Source: Lottia gigantea (Eukaryota; Mollusca; Gastropoda; Lottiidae). From it: a stretch of DNA of 64,000 nt. A model generated the notes under the pieces. That model had not been told where the DNA came from. It was given only the letters and a program-made list of their open reading frames with translations, and did not search any database. The stretch is from contig NW_008710892.1 in the NCBI RefSeq assembly GCF_000327385.1, forward strand, positions 607,747 to 671,746, in the 5' to 3' direction. The first letter of the stretch is position 1; every line of letters begins with the position of its first letter. Of this stretch, positions 49,101-57,900 are shown piece by piece. Position numbers and translations under genes: made by a program.

Positions 49101-52100
49101 TTCATACTAATACTTCAATTGTAGTTTGACAGTTGTATAGGTGGACTTGATGTTATCATCTGAGAGGGGAGGGGGAGACGATTGCTCAGTGAGTTAACTT
49201 CCTTTCTAACCTGAAGATCCAGGTTTCCTTACGGGCATATATCAAGATAATATCTTAATATTTTTAAACCCACTTTCTGCCTTTCAGTGAGGCTGACATG
49301 GAAAAGTGTCTAAGTATTTCAGATGGGACAATAAAACAGGCTCCTAGTGCTACTGGCTGAATGAAATTTTACCCTTTGGTGTTCTGCATACTGCAGGGCG
49401 ATGCCCTTCTTCAATAGGCCAAGCATGTGTTGAAAAGTAAGATTTAAAACTATTTCATTTGTTCTAGGCTGGAACATCTTTAGTATAGAGAAATATAATC
49501 ATTAAAGAAATTCACAGAATCGTGTAAGACGCTGGCGTTATTCCTGGTGAAGACAGGAACATGAGTAGTTACAGACTGGTGAGTGGTGATCTTGGCCAGT
49601 GCTTCTATAGGAGAGTACCACTGCATTGATAAAGGCTCTCTGGACAAGGAGTAAGAAGTCAGATAACATAAATTTAGCAGTGGCTCAACTAGATGAGTGG
49701 GGGTCCTTGGACTTAAGAGGGTTGGGCCCACTCCCCTGTTCTCCTGCATTCTGACACCCTTATTTTCTTTCAACTAAGGACATAATACTGCCCTTTGGTA
49801 GGGCCCCAACATAAGTTGTAAACCATTTTATATTGAACCTTTTATTAGGGGCGGGGACTTTGTGAGCTACTGTAATGTGCCAGTAAAATGTAGAAAGACT
49901 AACAATGTACAAGGTCTAATTCGTGGTAAATGGCCAGAAAGCTGTAAATCTGAGAGTCAATATAAACAAGAAAAAATCAATCTTGGCAAATTGACCTTCG
50001 TTTAACTTTTATTGTCCCAAATAATCTTTATTTTAAACAACTTTTCTTACATTTCAACACAATTCTCACAAACTTCTTACAGATCTCATTCTATCAACTC
50101 TTTTTTATATAGATCTTCAATAAAGTTTTTAAATCTTTTGTTTGGTAATCATGTAACAAACGGCTGCATTGAATTAAACAAATAAACACTGTCAAGTCAC
50201 TGTCACTGTCAATTATTATCTTAATCATAATATAGAATAACATGGTCTAAGAAGAATAAGTTCCAAGTATTACTATTTCCCTTACAGAACATACATAAAA
50301 ACAGATATAAGATTAATGTTTGACAAGAAAAAATAAGCCTAGAGTTTTACCAATTCTTGAAAGAACCCAGTCTATATAACAAATAAATAAATATATAATT
50401 AATGGTAGACTTTATGGTGTAATAAATAATAGTAATAGTTTAGATATGACCCAACCCAACCAGTTAGTTTTCTATTAGTTTCTACTATTATAATAACTAT
50501 AACATTGGGTAGTTCTATTCTTATCATTTAACCTACCAGAAAAAAACATTTTGCTCAAATTCGCTACCTGTATAAGCTTAATCCTCTGAATATATGAAAT
50601 ATGAAAATTTTACAGTTTTTACATTTCAATTTGATGATACAATATAGATAAGATAAGATAAGTTTATTGTATCAAATACACCCATTTAAAGCATCATACA
50701 ACGAATGGTACCGGTACATTTAAAAAAGGTTTGAACACTCTCTGTCATCATTATAAAAGGGTTAACCAAAATCAGTTATTCCAACACTCTAAGTGATTAA
50801 GCTACAGTCTGTTATAAAGTCAAAACAAACTAATAACATGATCTATGTCTATAACATACTGACTGTCATTATAATTTAAGGGTTAACCTAGTCAAATCAT
50901 ATAATATATTATGTTCTTTTCTATAAATATTGTCAATAGCCTGATAAAACTTCCTGAATTCTGAGTCAATATGCTCAGTTGTAATATTATCTTACTGTTT
51001 ACTTGCTTAGGGTGTTTAAATACAGAACAGTTATTAGGATATTTAAATAGGGGCTCTAACTAGGAATTAGGAAGTTCACTTAAGTATTGGAACAAGATTC
51101 TTTAAACTTTAAACTTAATTCATGTCCTGTATTTAAATATGTAACTCTGTCACTGTCTTAGTGGAAATTTCCATAATGAATCCCAGCACTAATTGCGAGT
51201 ACAGATTACAATCTGTTTGTGCTGTAAGGTTAAATAATATTCCTTTTTACTCAGCATTTCCTCTGCCTACACTATTCTGTGTCAACTATCTTTAAAGTCT
51301 GATGGATAAACCATAGAATTGGGGGTGGACTCTGGGAAATCTTGAGGCTAAATTTTCCTCACATCTATGAAAATCTGATCAATCACTGGATTTAGTGCAC
51401 CAAAGAAACACTAAAATCATAATTGCTCATATTCCACTTAACAAAATTTGAATTTGTCATCCATCTGAGCAGTCAGAATCTCTAGTTATCAATTTGATAG
51501 CCGACACAACTCTCAACTTAGACTCCACCCAAATCTAGAGAGTTCTAGTAACTAGCCAAGAAGTTGGTAGATTGGTAGATGACAAATTAACATCCACCTC
51601 CACCAACTGCAGTGAGAGTATCAGTATTTAATTAGACTAATGAGTACTAAGGCTAATTAGGTCAAGTTTTAATTAATCTCTATGGTTTCCACTCTAGACT
51701 CTAAAGTATTACAATGGGCTAACTGTCTGCTACTATAAATATATTACAACCTCTACTTGTTAATACAAGTTTTAACTTTTCATTTATCATGGGCCATGAT
51801 AAAGCAAAGTCAAAGCAGACATAGGTTTTTAGATTTAGTTAGGGCCATAATTTGGATTTATATCATAATTCTAACAGAAAATTGAGCCTTGAAGTTATCA
51901 TTATTATTTTTTGGGGTATATATTTCAATTGAAATTATTGTAGAACCATTCAATAGGGACTGCCAGAAGATAGATGCCTACGCCATTTCAGTTAATCACT
52001 GCCAAGCAGCAAATACTGAATCTTTGCCCCCTTGGCTCTTCACATTACCCACATATCCAACAAGATAGAGGTTATTGAACCGACACTTAGCTCAATGATG

Positions 52101-53001
52101 CTTAACTTGAGTAATAGTAGCATGCTTGGAAAACAACTGGCAAAAAAAAACAGGCTCTAAGAATGAATCTCTATCAGTCAAGAGTCAAAATATTCCAAAC
52201 TGCTACATTCTTAATAATGACATAGATTTACTAAATATTATTGCACTGTCATTATATGTGTAAACAAATCACCTGACCCTTTCGAGGTAAACAAATAAAC
52301 AAAGAAACAGATATTTAGGAGGTTATATTACTAATAATTCATTAGATAAGGCTTTTAGTAACAGTGAAGGCTAAGTTTGTTTGCCTAACATTACATTACA
52401 ATGATGTGCGATACTATTACGACTGAAGGCTCAAACATAGTCTTGGTTTGGTTTACTAAATTAGTATAAGCCTAGCTAGGTAATTATAGATACAATTAAT
52501 GCATAGCTCAAGGAAAAACTTTAGTGCAGTGCATGCACTCAGTGATTGAAATAGTACAGTAGGCCCAGATTTATAATAGACTATAATTAAACCTATTATT
52601 TCAACATTTCTTAGATTCTTTCCACCTGAAGTCTAGTGAGTCTAGGACCTGGCATTTTATCAAAAAACAAAAACCACTTACCAACACTCTATTATCTGTC
52701 TTATCATTCCTTATTTCCTGTTTCACAAGTCTTTTAATTCCAAGTTTAATCCTTCGATCCATTACATCTCGGATGCTGTCTGAAAATCAAAATGGACATT
52801 CGTTAATCCTAGGTTAATGACAGGTAATCCATAAGAAAGTCATACAACAAGGATGTTGACATGGGGCTTGCTAATATTTGACATACAAAAACGTAAACAA
52901 AATAGTTGGCGAAGCAGGATAAACTACTCAACTCGACGTTATTATTAATAATTTCGTTAATTACCTTGCACATCCCTTGGTATGTTGCTGGCAGACGCCA
53001 T
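22166..53001 (-). CDS. CARMIL: CARMIL (capping protein regulator and myosin-1 linker), complete gene, 39 coding exons
   Basis: CARMIL proteins bind actin capping protein, weaken its hold on filament barbed ends and recruit it to membranes during lamellipodium formation and endocytosis. I read 39 coding exons whose lengths sum to 4,623 nt (1,540 residues plus stop). Every junction is GT-AG and every phase agrees, so the model needs no frame repair. The start [18 protein letters not shown] aligns with the family N terminus. Recognisable blocks are [17 protein letters not shown] before the LRRs, LRR signatures such as LDLSNN, the CPI motif near residue 1034, a lysine-rich stretch and a proline-rich tail. 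Vertebrate CARMIL1 is about 1,370 residues, so this one is somewhat longer, mainly in the tail. The C terminus is DEIMV followed by TGA. Domain blocks with exon coordinates are listed as separate entries. Introns host many minisatellites and small inverted-repeat elements. Confidence 0.95.
22420..22590. mobile_element. Degraded copy of the TTAA-flanked MITE in CARMIL intron 38
   Basis: GTCATTCCAATTTTCAGTCA and GATGTCTGTGGTTCC match the left arm of the family. The right arm is largely lost. Confidence 0.6.
23430..23515 (+). mobile_element. SINE-A head fragment in CARMIL intron 36
   Basis: AGTGGCTCAGTGAATTACAC (A-box-like) and CTGAAGGATACAGGTTCGGT (B-box-like) at tRNA-like spacing. It ends about 40 bp from the donor side of CARMIL exon 36. 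Confidence 0.65.
25617..35762 (-). CDS. CARMIL: CARMIL exons 26-33: linker and capping-protein-binding region
   Basis: Exons are 35,628-35,762, 34,754-34,783 (a 30-nt microexon, [10 protein letters not shown]), 34,151-34,220, 32,911-32,964, 29,923-30,015, 27,022-27,093, 26,324-26,609 and 25,617-25,709, encoding about residues 862-1138. Exon 28 gives [14 protein letters not shown]. Exon 32 contains [17 protein letters not shown] at about residues 1034-1050. It fits the capping-protein-interaction consensus LxHxTxxRPKx6P except that the Thr is Val. Exon 33 holds [13 protein letters not shown] followed by alternating Lys-Asp/Glu, in the place where vertebrate CARMILs have a basic membrane-binding stretch. 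The CARMIL-specific (CSI) motif is less clear; DDGIGAFY after the CPI motif is the best candidate. Confidence 0.9.
26044..26152. repeat. Long hairpin (43-bp arms, 23-nt loop)
   Basis: Arms 26,044-26,086 and 26,110-26,152 match at 39 of 43 positions; both outer ends read GGCCATGTATT and both inner ends GCTAGGATGTCCTAG. It lies in CARMIL intron 32. Probably a fold-back element remnant; it could also form a stable RNA hairpin. Confidence 0.85.
26686..26840 (+). mobile_element. SINE-B (tRNA-related) copy in CARMIL intron 31
   Basis: TAGCTCAGTCGGTAGCCAGT is a strong tRNA A-box/D-arm match and GTTGGTTCGAATC a B-box match. The body AATTCTGATGCCTGTGCTTG and TTGGCTTTCACCCC also occurs at 43,835-43,920. 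It is not a functional tRNA gene: the spacing and acceptor arms do not fold properly. Confidence 0.75.
27196..27415. repeat. 41-bp minisatellite resembling a SINE tail
   Basis: Five to six units of 41 bp containing CTTAGTGCCTATTGACATAA and AACTCTTATTTCATTTCATT, in CARMIL intron 30. ACATAAAACTCxxATTTCATTTC is close to the SINE-A 3' end near 8,255. Confidence 0.9.
28322..28450. repeat. Dispersed repeat C, copy 1
   Basis: GGATAATTCTGGACACACAT, TTTTGAAGGCTAAAATTTTG, CTGTGAACACTATTACTGAT and TGATTGGTCAAACGGACGG recur with substitutions at 55,575-55,725. Confidence 0.75.
28712..28930. repeat. 24-bp minisatellite
   Basis: About nine units of ACAAACTGGTACAGCAATTT plus GTAA, with a few carrying TCTATTA in place of GCAATTT. 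The 24-bp period keeps both strands open for about 70 codons; this is not coding. Confidence 0.95.
30222..30534. mobile_element. Complete TTAA-flanked MITE with arms of about 140 bp, in CARMIL intron 29
   Basis: Begins AGGGATTGTAAAGAG after TTAA (30,218-30,221) and ends CTCTTTACAATCCC before TTAA (30,535-30,538). The arms contain GTGTATCGGGGACACTGATA, CCATTCCAATTTTCAATCAG and GTGGTTCCTGCAATTC and their inverted counterparts. The right arm holds a perfect CRE, TGACGTCA, at 30,400-30,407. TTAA flanks suggest piggyBac-type mobilisation; there is no transposase. Confidence 0.88.
31395..31640. repeat. Degenerate tandem repeat of about 26-30 bp in CARMIL intron 29
   Basis: Repeated AGATTACTTGGAAAT(A/C)TTGA units, about eight, with variable spacing. 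Confidence 0.75.
33089..33396. mobile_element. Second complete TTAA-flanked MITE, in CARMIL intron 28
   Basis: TTAA at 33,085-33,088 and 33,397-33,400; ends AGGGATTGTAA and (inverted) AGGGACTGTAG. Same arms as the 30,222 copy, with TGACGTCA at 33,264-33,271. The length of 308 bp against 313 bp supports a defined element. Confidence 0.88.
35889..36526. repeat. 18-bp minisatellite filling CARMIL intron 25
   Basis: About 35 copies of CTTAGCACACAGGGGTCT (sense strand AAGAGACCCCTGTGTGCT), with one 19-bp unit near 36,257 and scattered G/A changes. The intron is 35,763-36,558, so about 80% of it is the array. In-phase 18-mers keep several frames open on both strands; the long open frames are repeat translations. 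Confidence 0.97.
36559..38416 (-). CDS. CARMIL: CARMIL exons 20-25: helical (CARMIL_C-type) region
   Basis: Exons are 38,318-38,416, 37,959-38,087, 37,624-37,740, 37,294-37,356, 36,991-37,100 and 36,559-36,646, encoding about residues 660-861. The translation is rich in predicted amphipathic helix, for example [51 protein letters not shown] and [18 protein letters not shown]. This fits the helical dimerisation segment that follows the LRRs in CARMILs. Exons 20-23 are each a multiple of three in length and in phase 0, so any one could be skipped without a frameshift. Intron 21 is mostly a small inverted-repeat element and intron 25 mostly an 18-bp minisatellite; both are listed separately. Confidence 0.9.
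37830..37948. mobile_element. Small inverted-repeat element D, in CARMIL intron 21
   Basis: Arms include CACCCCTAAT with GCTCTTCCAA on the left and GTGTGGAAGAGTTC with ATGAGGGGTG on the right, facing each other. Related copies lie at 45,950-46,080 (inverted) and 55,918-56,060. It makes up more than half of the 218-bp intron. Confidence 0.7.
38726..43761 (-). CDS. CARMIL: CARMIL exons 7-19: leucine-rich repeat domain
   Basis: Exons are 43,688-43,761, 43,333-43,408, 42,956-43,044, 42,413-42,507, 41,936-42,126, 41,619-41,696, 40,998-41,185, 40,620-40,771, 40,225-40,324, 39,914-39,968, 39,585-39,688, 39,101-39,238 and 38,726-38,819, encoding about residues 182-659. Repeated LRR consensus is visible: [80 protein letters not shown] and LREIDLR. 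Family-specific text includes [19 protein letters not shown] and [18 protein letters not shown]. In known CARMILs these repeats form a horseshoe that supports dimerisation and myosin-I-linked functions. Exon borders do not coincide with LRR borders, as expected for the family. Confidence 0.94.
39530..39574. repeat. 10-bp repeat next to CARMIL exon 17
   Basis: Four to five copies of AATAAACAAG end about 10 bp from the 5' splice site of exon 17. Confidence 0.9.
40365..40510. mobile_element. Half copy (right arm) of the TTAA-flanked MITE, CARMIL intron 14
   Basis: TTGACGTCATAATTAAGC, GCAGGAACCACAGACGTCTG and GATGCTATCAGTGTCCCTGA match the right arm, ending CACC before TTTAA. No left arm is present. 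Confidence 0.75.
42590..42775. mobile_element. Degraded half copy of the TTAA-flanked MITE, CARMIL intron 9
   Basis: GTAACCACAGACGTCTCACT, GGAAATCAGAATGATGGAAA and GAAGCCATAAGTGTC follow the right-arm order with many substitutions. Confidence 0.55.
43835..44125 (+). mobile_element. SINE-B copies/fragments in CARMIL intron 6
   Basis: A body fragment (AAATTCTGATGCCTGTACCA, GGTATTGGCTCTCACCCC) at 43,838-43,960 is followed by a separate head (TTCCGTCAGTAGCTAGTTGG, GTGGGTTCGAATCC) at 44,027-44,125. They look like two copies, the first lacking its head. Confidence 0.65.
44203..53001 (-). CDS. CARMIL: CARMIL exons 1-6: N-terminal PH-like domain and linker
   Basis: Exons are 52,965-53,001 (start ATG), 52,682-52,779, 46,264-46,314, 45,221-45,280, 44,721-44,848 and 44,203-44,371, encoding residues 1-181. 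The segment matches the CARMIL PH-like domain, which binds acidic phospholipids: [18 protein letters not shown], then [32 protein letters not shown] and the Ile/Leu-rich strand-helix of exon 5. Exon 6 carries the family-specific [16 protein letters not shown] and YREEVAW, which lead into the leucine-rich repeats. The 6.4-kb intron 2 (46,315-52,681) holds a 69-bp array, a mariner-like element, a SINE and fold-back repeats. Confidence 0.93.
44391..44516. repeat. (GAAT)n microsatellite upstream of the CARMIL exon 6 acceptor
   Basis: About 28 tetramers with a few variants. On the transcript strand it is (ATTC)n, ending about 20 nt before the 3' splice site at 44,372, where it may act as the polypyrimidine region. 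Confidence 0.95.
45950..46080 (-). mobile_element. Element D, inverted copy in CARMIL intron 3
   Basis: GACACCCCCATCATTCTATT, GAACTCTTCCACACATGCAT, CTTTCTATCAATATGCAG and GATTGGAAGAACTCATTTTT, the reverse complement of the copy at 55,918. Confidence 0.7.
46430..46605. repeat. Fold-back repeat in CARMIL intron 2
   Basis: GCAAGAGAATACAGCCAATC faces GATTGGCTGTATTTTCTTGT. Outer sequences ATGCAGCAATTTGATTG and (inverted) ATGCAGGGCCTTTATTGG also match. It explains the open frame at 46,405-46,680. Confidence 0.75.
46785..47050. repeat. Five spaced copies of ACACAGGCATTAGTAGTGTT
   Basis: Copies near 46,781, 46,803, 46,899, 46,974 and 47,036, usually preceded by TCAAATA, are separated by unrelated sequence of varying length. 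This looks like a decayed minisatellite. Confidence 0.7.
47470..47795. repeat. 69-bp tandem array, copy 2, with one inverted terminal unit
   Basis: Four 69-bp units (starts of CC(T/G)GAG at 47,481, 47,550, 47,619 and 47,688) run in the orientation opposite to the array at 21,245. A unit in the original orientation follows at about 47,741-47,790, making a hairpin. Downstream GGAGTAAAATT and GCCCCTAAATA are shared with copy 1. Confidence 0.9.
48221..48344. mobile_element. mariner-like MITE in CARMIL intron 2
   Basis: A 124-bp element with ends TCGGGTGTCCCA and (inverted) TCGGGTGTTCCA, flanked by TA dinucleotides (48,219-48,220 and 48,345-48,346). This matches Tc1/mariner-type TA duplication; no transposase. 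Confidence 0.8.
48811..48847 (-). ncRNA. Second hammerhead-ribozyme-like motif
   Basis: Minus-strand CTGATGA (48,836-48,842), GGCTTGTGTATCT, then GAAACACATGTC ending at 48,811. It is clearly the same repeat as the plus-strand motif at 7,965, sharing TGTCCTGATGAGG and GAAACAC. Stem II is weaker than in the other copy. Confidence 0.3.
49160..49430 (+). mobile_element. SINE-A copy in CARMIL intron 2
   Basis: TTGCTCAGTGAGTTAACTTC and CTAACCTGAAGATCCAGGTT form the head. Then come AGATGGGACAATAAAACAGG, CTACTGGCTGAATG and CATACTGCAGGGCGATGCCC, the same module order as the family. Confidence 0.65.
49431..52681. other. Rest of CARMIL intron 2
   Basis: Mostly unique AT-rich sequence with one half of a 39-bp exact duplication (51,415-51,453). 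No exon was recognised; exons 2 and 3 join in phase across it. Confidence 0.5.
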
Positions 53002-53094
53002 TATTCCAATCTACGGTAATCTAACTACAAATCCTTTCAATTTGATTCGTAAATTATCGTAAAATTAATCCATGAATTTAGAAATTTCTACATG

Positions 53095-53170
53095 AAGCGA
53101 GAGGGAGTGTCTTGATCGACGCCATCTTGAGCGCCATGTGACGTCACACTGACATCGTTCCGAGCTGTCA
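53095..53170 (-). promoter_or_regulatory. Candidate CARMIL core promoter with YY1-type site and consensus CRE
   Basis: About 95-170 bp upstream of the CARMIL ATG, a locally CpG-richer stretch contains CGCCATCTTG (about 53,119-53,128), which on the gene's strand reads as the YY1 core AAGATGG. The perfect cAMP-response palindrome TGACGTCA lies at 53,138-53,145. Both motifs are typical of metazoan promoters near the start site. There is no direct evidence of transcription initiation. Confidence 0.5.
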
Positions 53171-54429
53171 GTCAAGTATAGAGATGTGCAACTAACCGTC
53201 ATATTAAGGACACCATGTTACAGTGGCCACTGAAACATCTGATAAGAATTGCATACCCATTCATTACGGATGGTTTTATACGAACCATGAATGATAAGTT
53301 AAAGAGTATTTAGGTAATAATTATGGCTATAGCTTTGCCGCTAAAGGACTGTCATATCTATTTGAAGGTTAAGTCATTCAATAAAAAAAAATAATGATTC
53401 CTGAAAAACGTAGCATGAGAATTGGGGAGAAGAATATGTCCACCTTCTTCCACAAAACTCACAGAAACATTTGAAATTTGAAATGAAGTTTGTCTGGTCA
53501 TAGAAGAAAGGAGGGGACAATTTCTTACCATAGAAAGACTACAATCATAATTGCTCATATTCCACTTAACAAAATTTGAATACTAGGTAAAACTTCTAGT
53601 AAAACTGTACGGATTCCAGACAGGAAAGGGTTTAGGAATAAGAAGGATTTGACGTCAGGGGTCTGTAATTTATAACAGATTGGACCGTTTAAGTTATGAT
53701 TCGAGCTCTATAGGTCTAATCTTCAAGGATTTCGGGGTTTATCTATTTCAAAAGGATTAAGAAAAATGCGACAGTGAGGATAATTAGAATACACAAGTTT
53801 ATACTAATTTTTTCCGATTTTAGAATCCGTTCACTTCAATTGGCATATGTATATGGTACCTATATATAAGCTTTTTCTTAATCTGATAAGCATCTCTTCT
53901 GGCAAATCAGTTCATCAGGGTCTGGATGAGTTATTGAACCATATAGGGGCATTAGAACCAAATATCAAGGATGTGGTCACAGGAAGCAGTTTTTTATTGG
54001 GTTCCTGGAGAGAAAAAAACTAAGGGTAGTTCCCTGTCATGTTAAGTTAGGGGGAGGGGGGGTAATTTGCAAGAGGTTCATAGCACCAGGCAGAAACGGT
54101 TCCCTGCGACAATTTAAACCAGTTCTTGTGTCGTCAGCAGATATTTCTTAGGCCCTACTCCTTGGTAAACTTAAAACACTTGCAAGCTATCGTCTGTCAT
54201 CTATATAAGAGTCAGTAACACCTGGACAACTTTATGGTGAGGATGCTACATGACAAATTAATCCGCTTCCAGTTAACTGAAATCACAGACTTGATATCCA
54301 TTGGAGCTTCAATTCTAGAAATCTTACATAACGTTACTTTAATCCACCCCAATAAAAATACTGTAAGCTAACACCCCTATTGTATCAGTTGGTTGATTCC
54401 AGAGTTAAATTTTTGCAGGACAACTTCCA
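53171..54429. other. Intergenic region between divergent CARMIL and the plus-strand gene
   Basis: Contains the second half of the 39-bp duplication (53,543-53,581) and otherwise unique sequence. No coding similarity was recognised; the open frame at 53,358-53,558 has no support. Confidence 0.5.
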
Positions 54430-54499
54430 TTAAATTCTGGATACGTCACGTGGACGGTCATAACAGTTCCTGACTCAGAAGGGTGCAGACAACTTCAGT
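54430..54499 (+). promoter_or_regulatory. Possible first-exon/promoter zone of the plus-strand gene
   Basis: TACGTCACGTGG near 54,441-54,452 overlaps a CRE half-site with a CACGTG E-box. About 45 bp later TTCA followed by GTAAGA makes a good 5' splice site near 54,499, which could join the acceptor at 54,992-54,993 just before the ATG at 54,998. The transcription start is not visible, so the extent is approximate. Confidence 0.3.
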
Positions 54500-54997
54500 A
54501 AGAACCTACTTCTTAGGTTAGTTTTTATGACTTTTTTGTTGTTTATTTGAATGTCATATTAAAGTTTGCAAGTTTTGCAAATTCCCGCCACCAATTAACT
54601 TACAAATTAGACTACATCACATTTGCAACTCATCTTAGTTAGAAAACTTTCAGAATGGAGGTGATCAATGTCAAGGCCAAAACCACAAGTGACAAGGCAA
54701 TGCCAATGGATGATATCTTTTGGCTGAAGTCGAACCCTGCGCCTGATCTTGTTTTACTTGGCTTAAGTTACTGTTCATAGTTTTTTTCCTGATGATTTTA
54801 TGTTTCCATCGAATATTCAATCTGCATTTTCACCATTTTGATCTTTGAATGCCAGAATGGTGGCCATAGGAGGAGCTTATTCTTTTCAGTCTTTGGCATA
54901 TATTTAGGCACACCTGAAAACCCTAATTGCTAATCTTCTGGTTTTAGAGAATTAAATATTGGCACCTTATTGTTATAGAAAATTTTATACCAGCAAG

Positions 54998-57900
54998 ATG
55001 TCCACACTATGTATGAAGGCGCCTAAATTACGAGGGTTAAAGAAGCTACGCCCACTACATGAATCTACCCCACCATCATCACCATTGCCTTCGGTAAGAT
55101 ATTTATCAACTAAATCCATAAACCAATGATCTAGCATTATTAAAATTCTAACCATTAAAACCAAAATCAAAGTCCATTGTCACTGGCCAAGTTTAGAAAA
55201 CAGAATTTAAAGTGGCAAAGTCTAAGATAACTTAGGCCTATAATTCCAGTCATCTGATTGGTTAATCACTTGAACATGTTTAAGATATGTCTGTATTAGC
55301 CAATCAGATAACTGTATTTCTTAAATTCTTAATTGCCTCATTAAGAAAAGGTCCCTGAAAAATAACGATGTCCTATAAATCTGAATTATAAACTTTATGA
55401 ATTTTTTTTTCAGATGGAAGACATAAGAATTAAAGAAGAACCACAAGATGAAGGTTTTAATGTAAGTTTAACACATCACAACAATTTCAATTTGTTTATC
55501 TAAATAAACCTTTCTATATAAACTTACTGATAGCTTGAAAATACATCAAAGGTTGTTACAGGCCATAGTTTGCTATTTGCGCGGTCTTGAATATTATAGT
55601 AGATAATTCTGAATACACATGGATTTGAAGGCTCTAATTTTGAAGCTGAGCTGTGAACACTATTATTACTGATAAGCTAAGGTATGGCTGGTCAAATGGA
55701 TGGTGATGCTGTCCCTTTATAATTTCAAATTTGTATTTTAGCAAGGTGACCCTAATACCCAAGAAAAGTCTCAACCAACTGAAAACCACAATGAAAAGAG
55801 GTAAGTAATGAAATTTTGTTTTATAGGTATGAACTGTGTGAAACATTGGCTGCCATGTAATTTTTCACGATATGAATATGCAAATCACTGCAAAATCAAT
55901 TTTGGATAGGATTTGACAGGCAACATAAACATATCTAATATTACAAATGAGCTCTTCCAATCTTATAGATACTATAAGTAATTGATAGAAATTATGCATG
56001 TGCGGAAGAGTTCATTAGAATGATGGGGGTGTCAAATAGATGATTGGCACATTATATCCAGTCTCAGTCTAGGCCCTACTAATAGATTATAATTTTCTGA
56101 GTGATTATATTTCTGTAGTAAAAGTAACAAGTTTTTCACAGCAACCTTGGAGTATACAGGAGACATGTTGGTGATAGCAAGTACTTCTATTAGAACTTTA
56201 ATGGTAAGTAGGCACTTTAAATTTCAACAAGGGGACCATTTTATGCAGACATAGAGATAATACCTTGTGTAAATGGTGCAGATTGGACGGGCTGACATGA
56301 AATTGACAGGTTGCACTAAAATTTGCTGGTTGATTTTTTTTTTAGAGAGTAACAACAATTGTAACCCAGCAACTGGAGGCAAAGCTGATAAAAATAGAAA
56401 CTTCAGACAAAGGGGAGAAAAGCCAAGAGGTAAACTCTTATTTTTGCAAATGCAACAAACTAGGTGGAATTAAGTCTTCTTAATATGCCAAATAAATTGA
56501 ATTAATAGGATTTGGAAACAGATCTACTCAGAATTTTAATGAAATTTTAGTTTTTACAAAACAAATTATATTAAGTTAGGATAAATAATTATTTTTTAAT
56601 TTTTTTTTTCATTCCAGACAAGTTTTACAGAAGATCAAGAATCATCAGTGATGAATCACAGCATTTCATCGTGTAAGTTTTAACTTTATTTCTAATATTG
56701 TTTCCGTGGGATAACTCAGTCCAATGCAAGTTTCGATATCTTAGGGTAGCTGTAATCAAAAGTCAAAGAGAAAAACTGACTGCAGACTCAGTAAGATGTT
56801 TTATAACAGTGAGATCGCTCATGGTGGATTGGTAACTCGTACATAATAAAAAAATTTAAATATCATTTTCAATCCGAACAAATTATGAATTTTTAATTTG
56901 TATCTCTTGTTTTAGTGCCAGAGAATCGGAAATACTCATCTAAAGAATTGTTGATGCTGGCTAATAGTTACCTGACCCACAGTAAACCAAAAGATTGGAA
57001 TAAAATTAGAACTGAAATTCCTGATATTGTGACAGAGGTAAATTCTAAACAGTCTAATGAAAATTATAGAACAATTTCGAGGTGCTAGGGTTCTGTGTCT
57101 CATTTGGGCAAATAGTTTAGGGAAACACGTTATTTTTTCTGGAGGTTTGGGCATGCTTCCGCTTCAGAAATATCTGATGCCAATTTGGAGACTCCACAAG
57201 TTTTTTATTTGGTATTTAGATTCGTTGATATCTCTTTCAGGGAGCTTATGTTGTTTATTCGGTAAAATTTTCTTTTACTTTCAGGAACCAGAATATATAA
57301 ATCCTGATGAGCTCGGACCTTTAAATGATACCATATTCTTGAATGCCAGACCTAGTTATGAGAATCGTAATCGAAGACCCATGGCAACTATCTCCCAGAA
57401 CGATGAGGATCTAGAACACCCGTATGGTCGAGCCAACACTCTTCAGAAAGATTTCGGGGGATATTACATGCCTGCAGAAACTTCTGAAACTTTCACTCTT
57501 CGAAATATAGCATCACAGAATCGGAACTCCAACAACAACGTCACTTTTAGTGAGATCAACAAATCATTGGAAAAGGATCATTCAGAAGCTACGTCACTTA
57601 GAAATCTCGGAAGACAAAATAGCGGAAACAACAACACTGACATCCACGATTCAGAACACATGGATACGGAACCAGTACGCGATCCAAATCTCCGGAGAGC
57701 AAGTGGAAACAATAATACTCAACCTCAAGATAGTTCCGAGGCTGTCCGAGCTCCTTCATATCGTCATCCTAGTGGAAATAACAACACTGTTCCAGTAGCA
57801 GACAGCGAACATGTTAGATACAAGGTCATGGTTAAAGAAATTCATGACGTATCGCCAGTCCGTTATGAAGTCAAGGCAGAGATTGCATATGATGACATAA

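Noticed and set aside
54657-54785. Short frame starting MEVINVKAKTTSDKAM
   Set aside because: It ends within 45 codons, has no donor site in frame and is not needed by the gene model.
57057-57284. In-frame N-terminal extension of the terminal exon of the plus-strand gene
   Set aside because: It is intron: the upstream exon joins the terminal exon in phase, the intron is out of frame with the upstream exon, and it contains dispersed-repeat units. An alternative start at 57,057 is not excluded but has no support.
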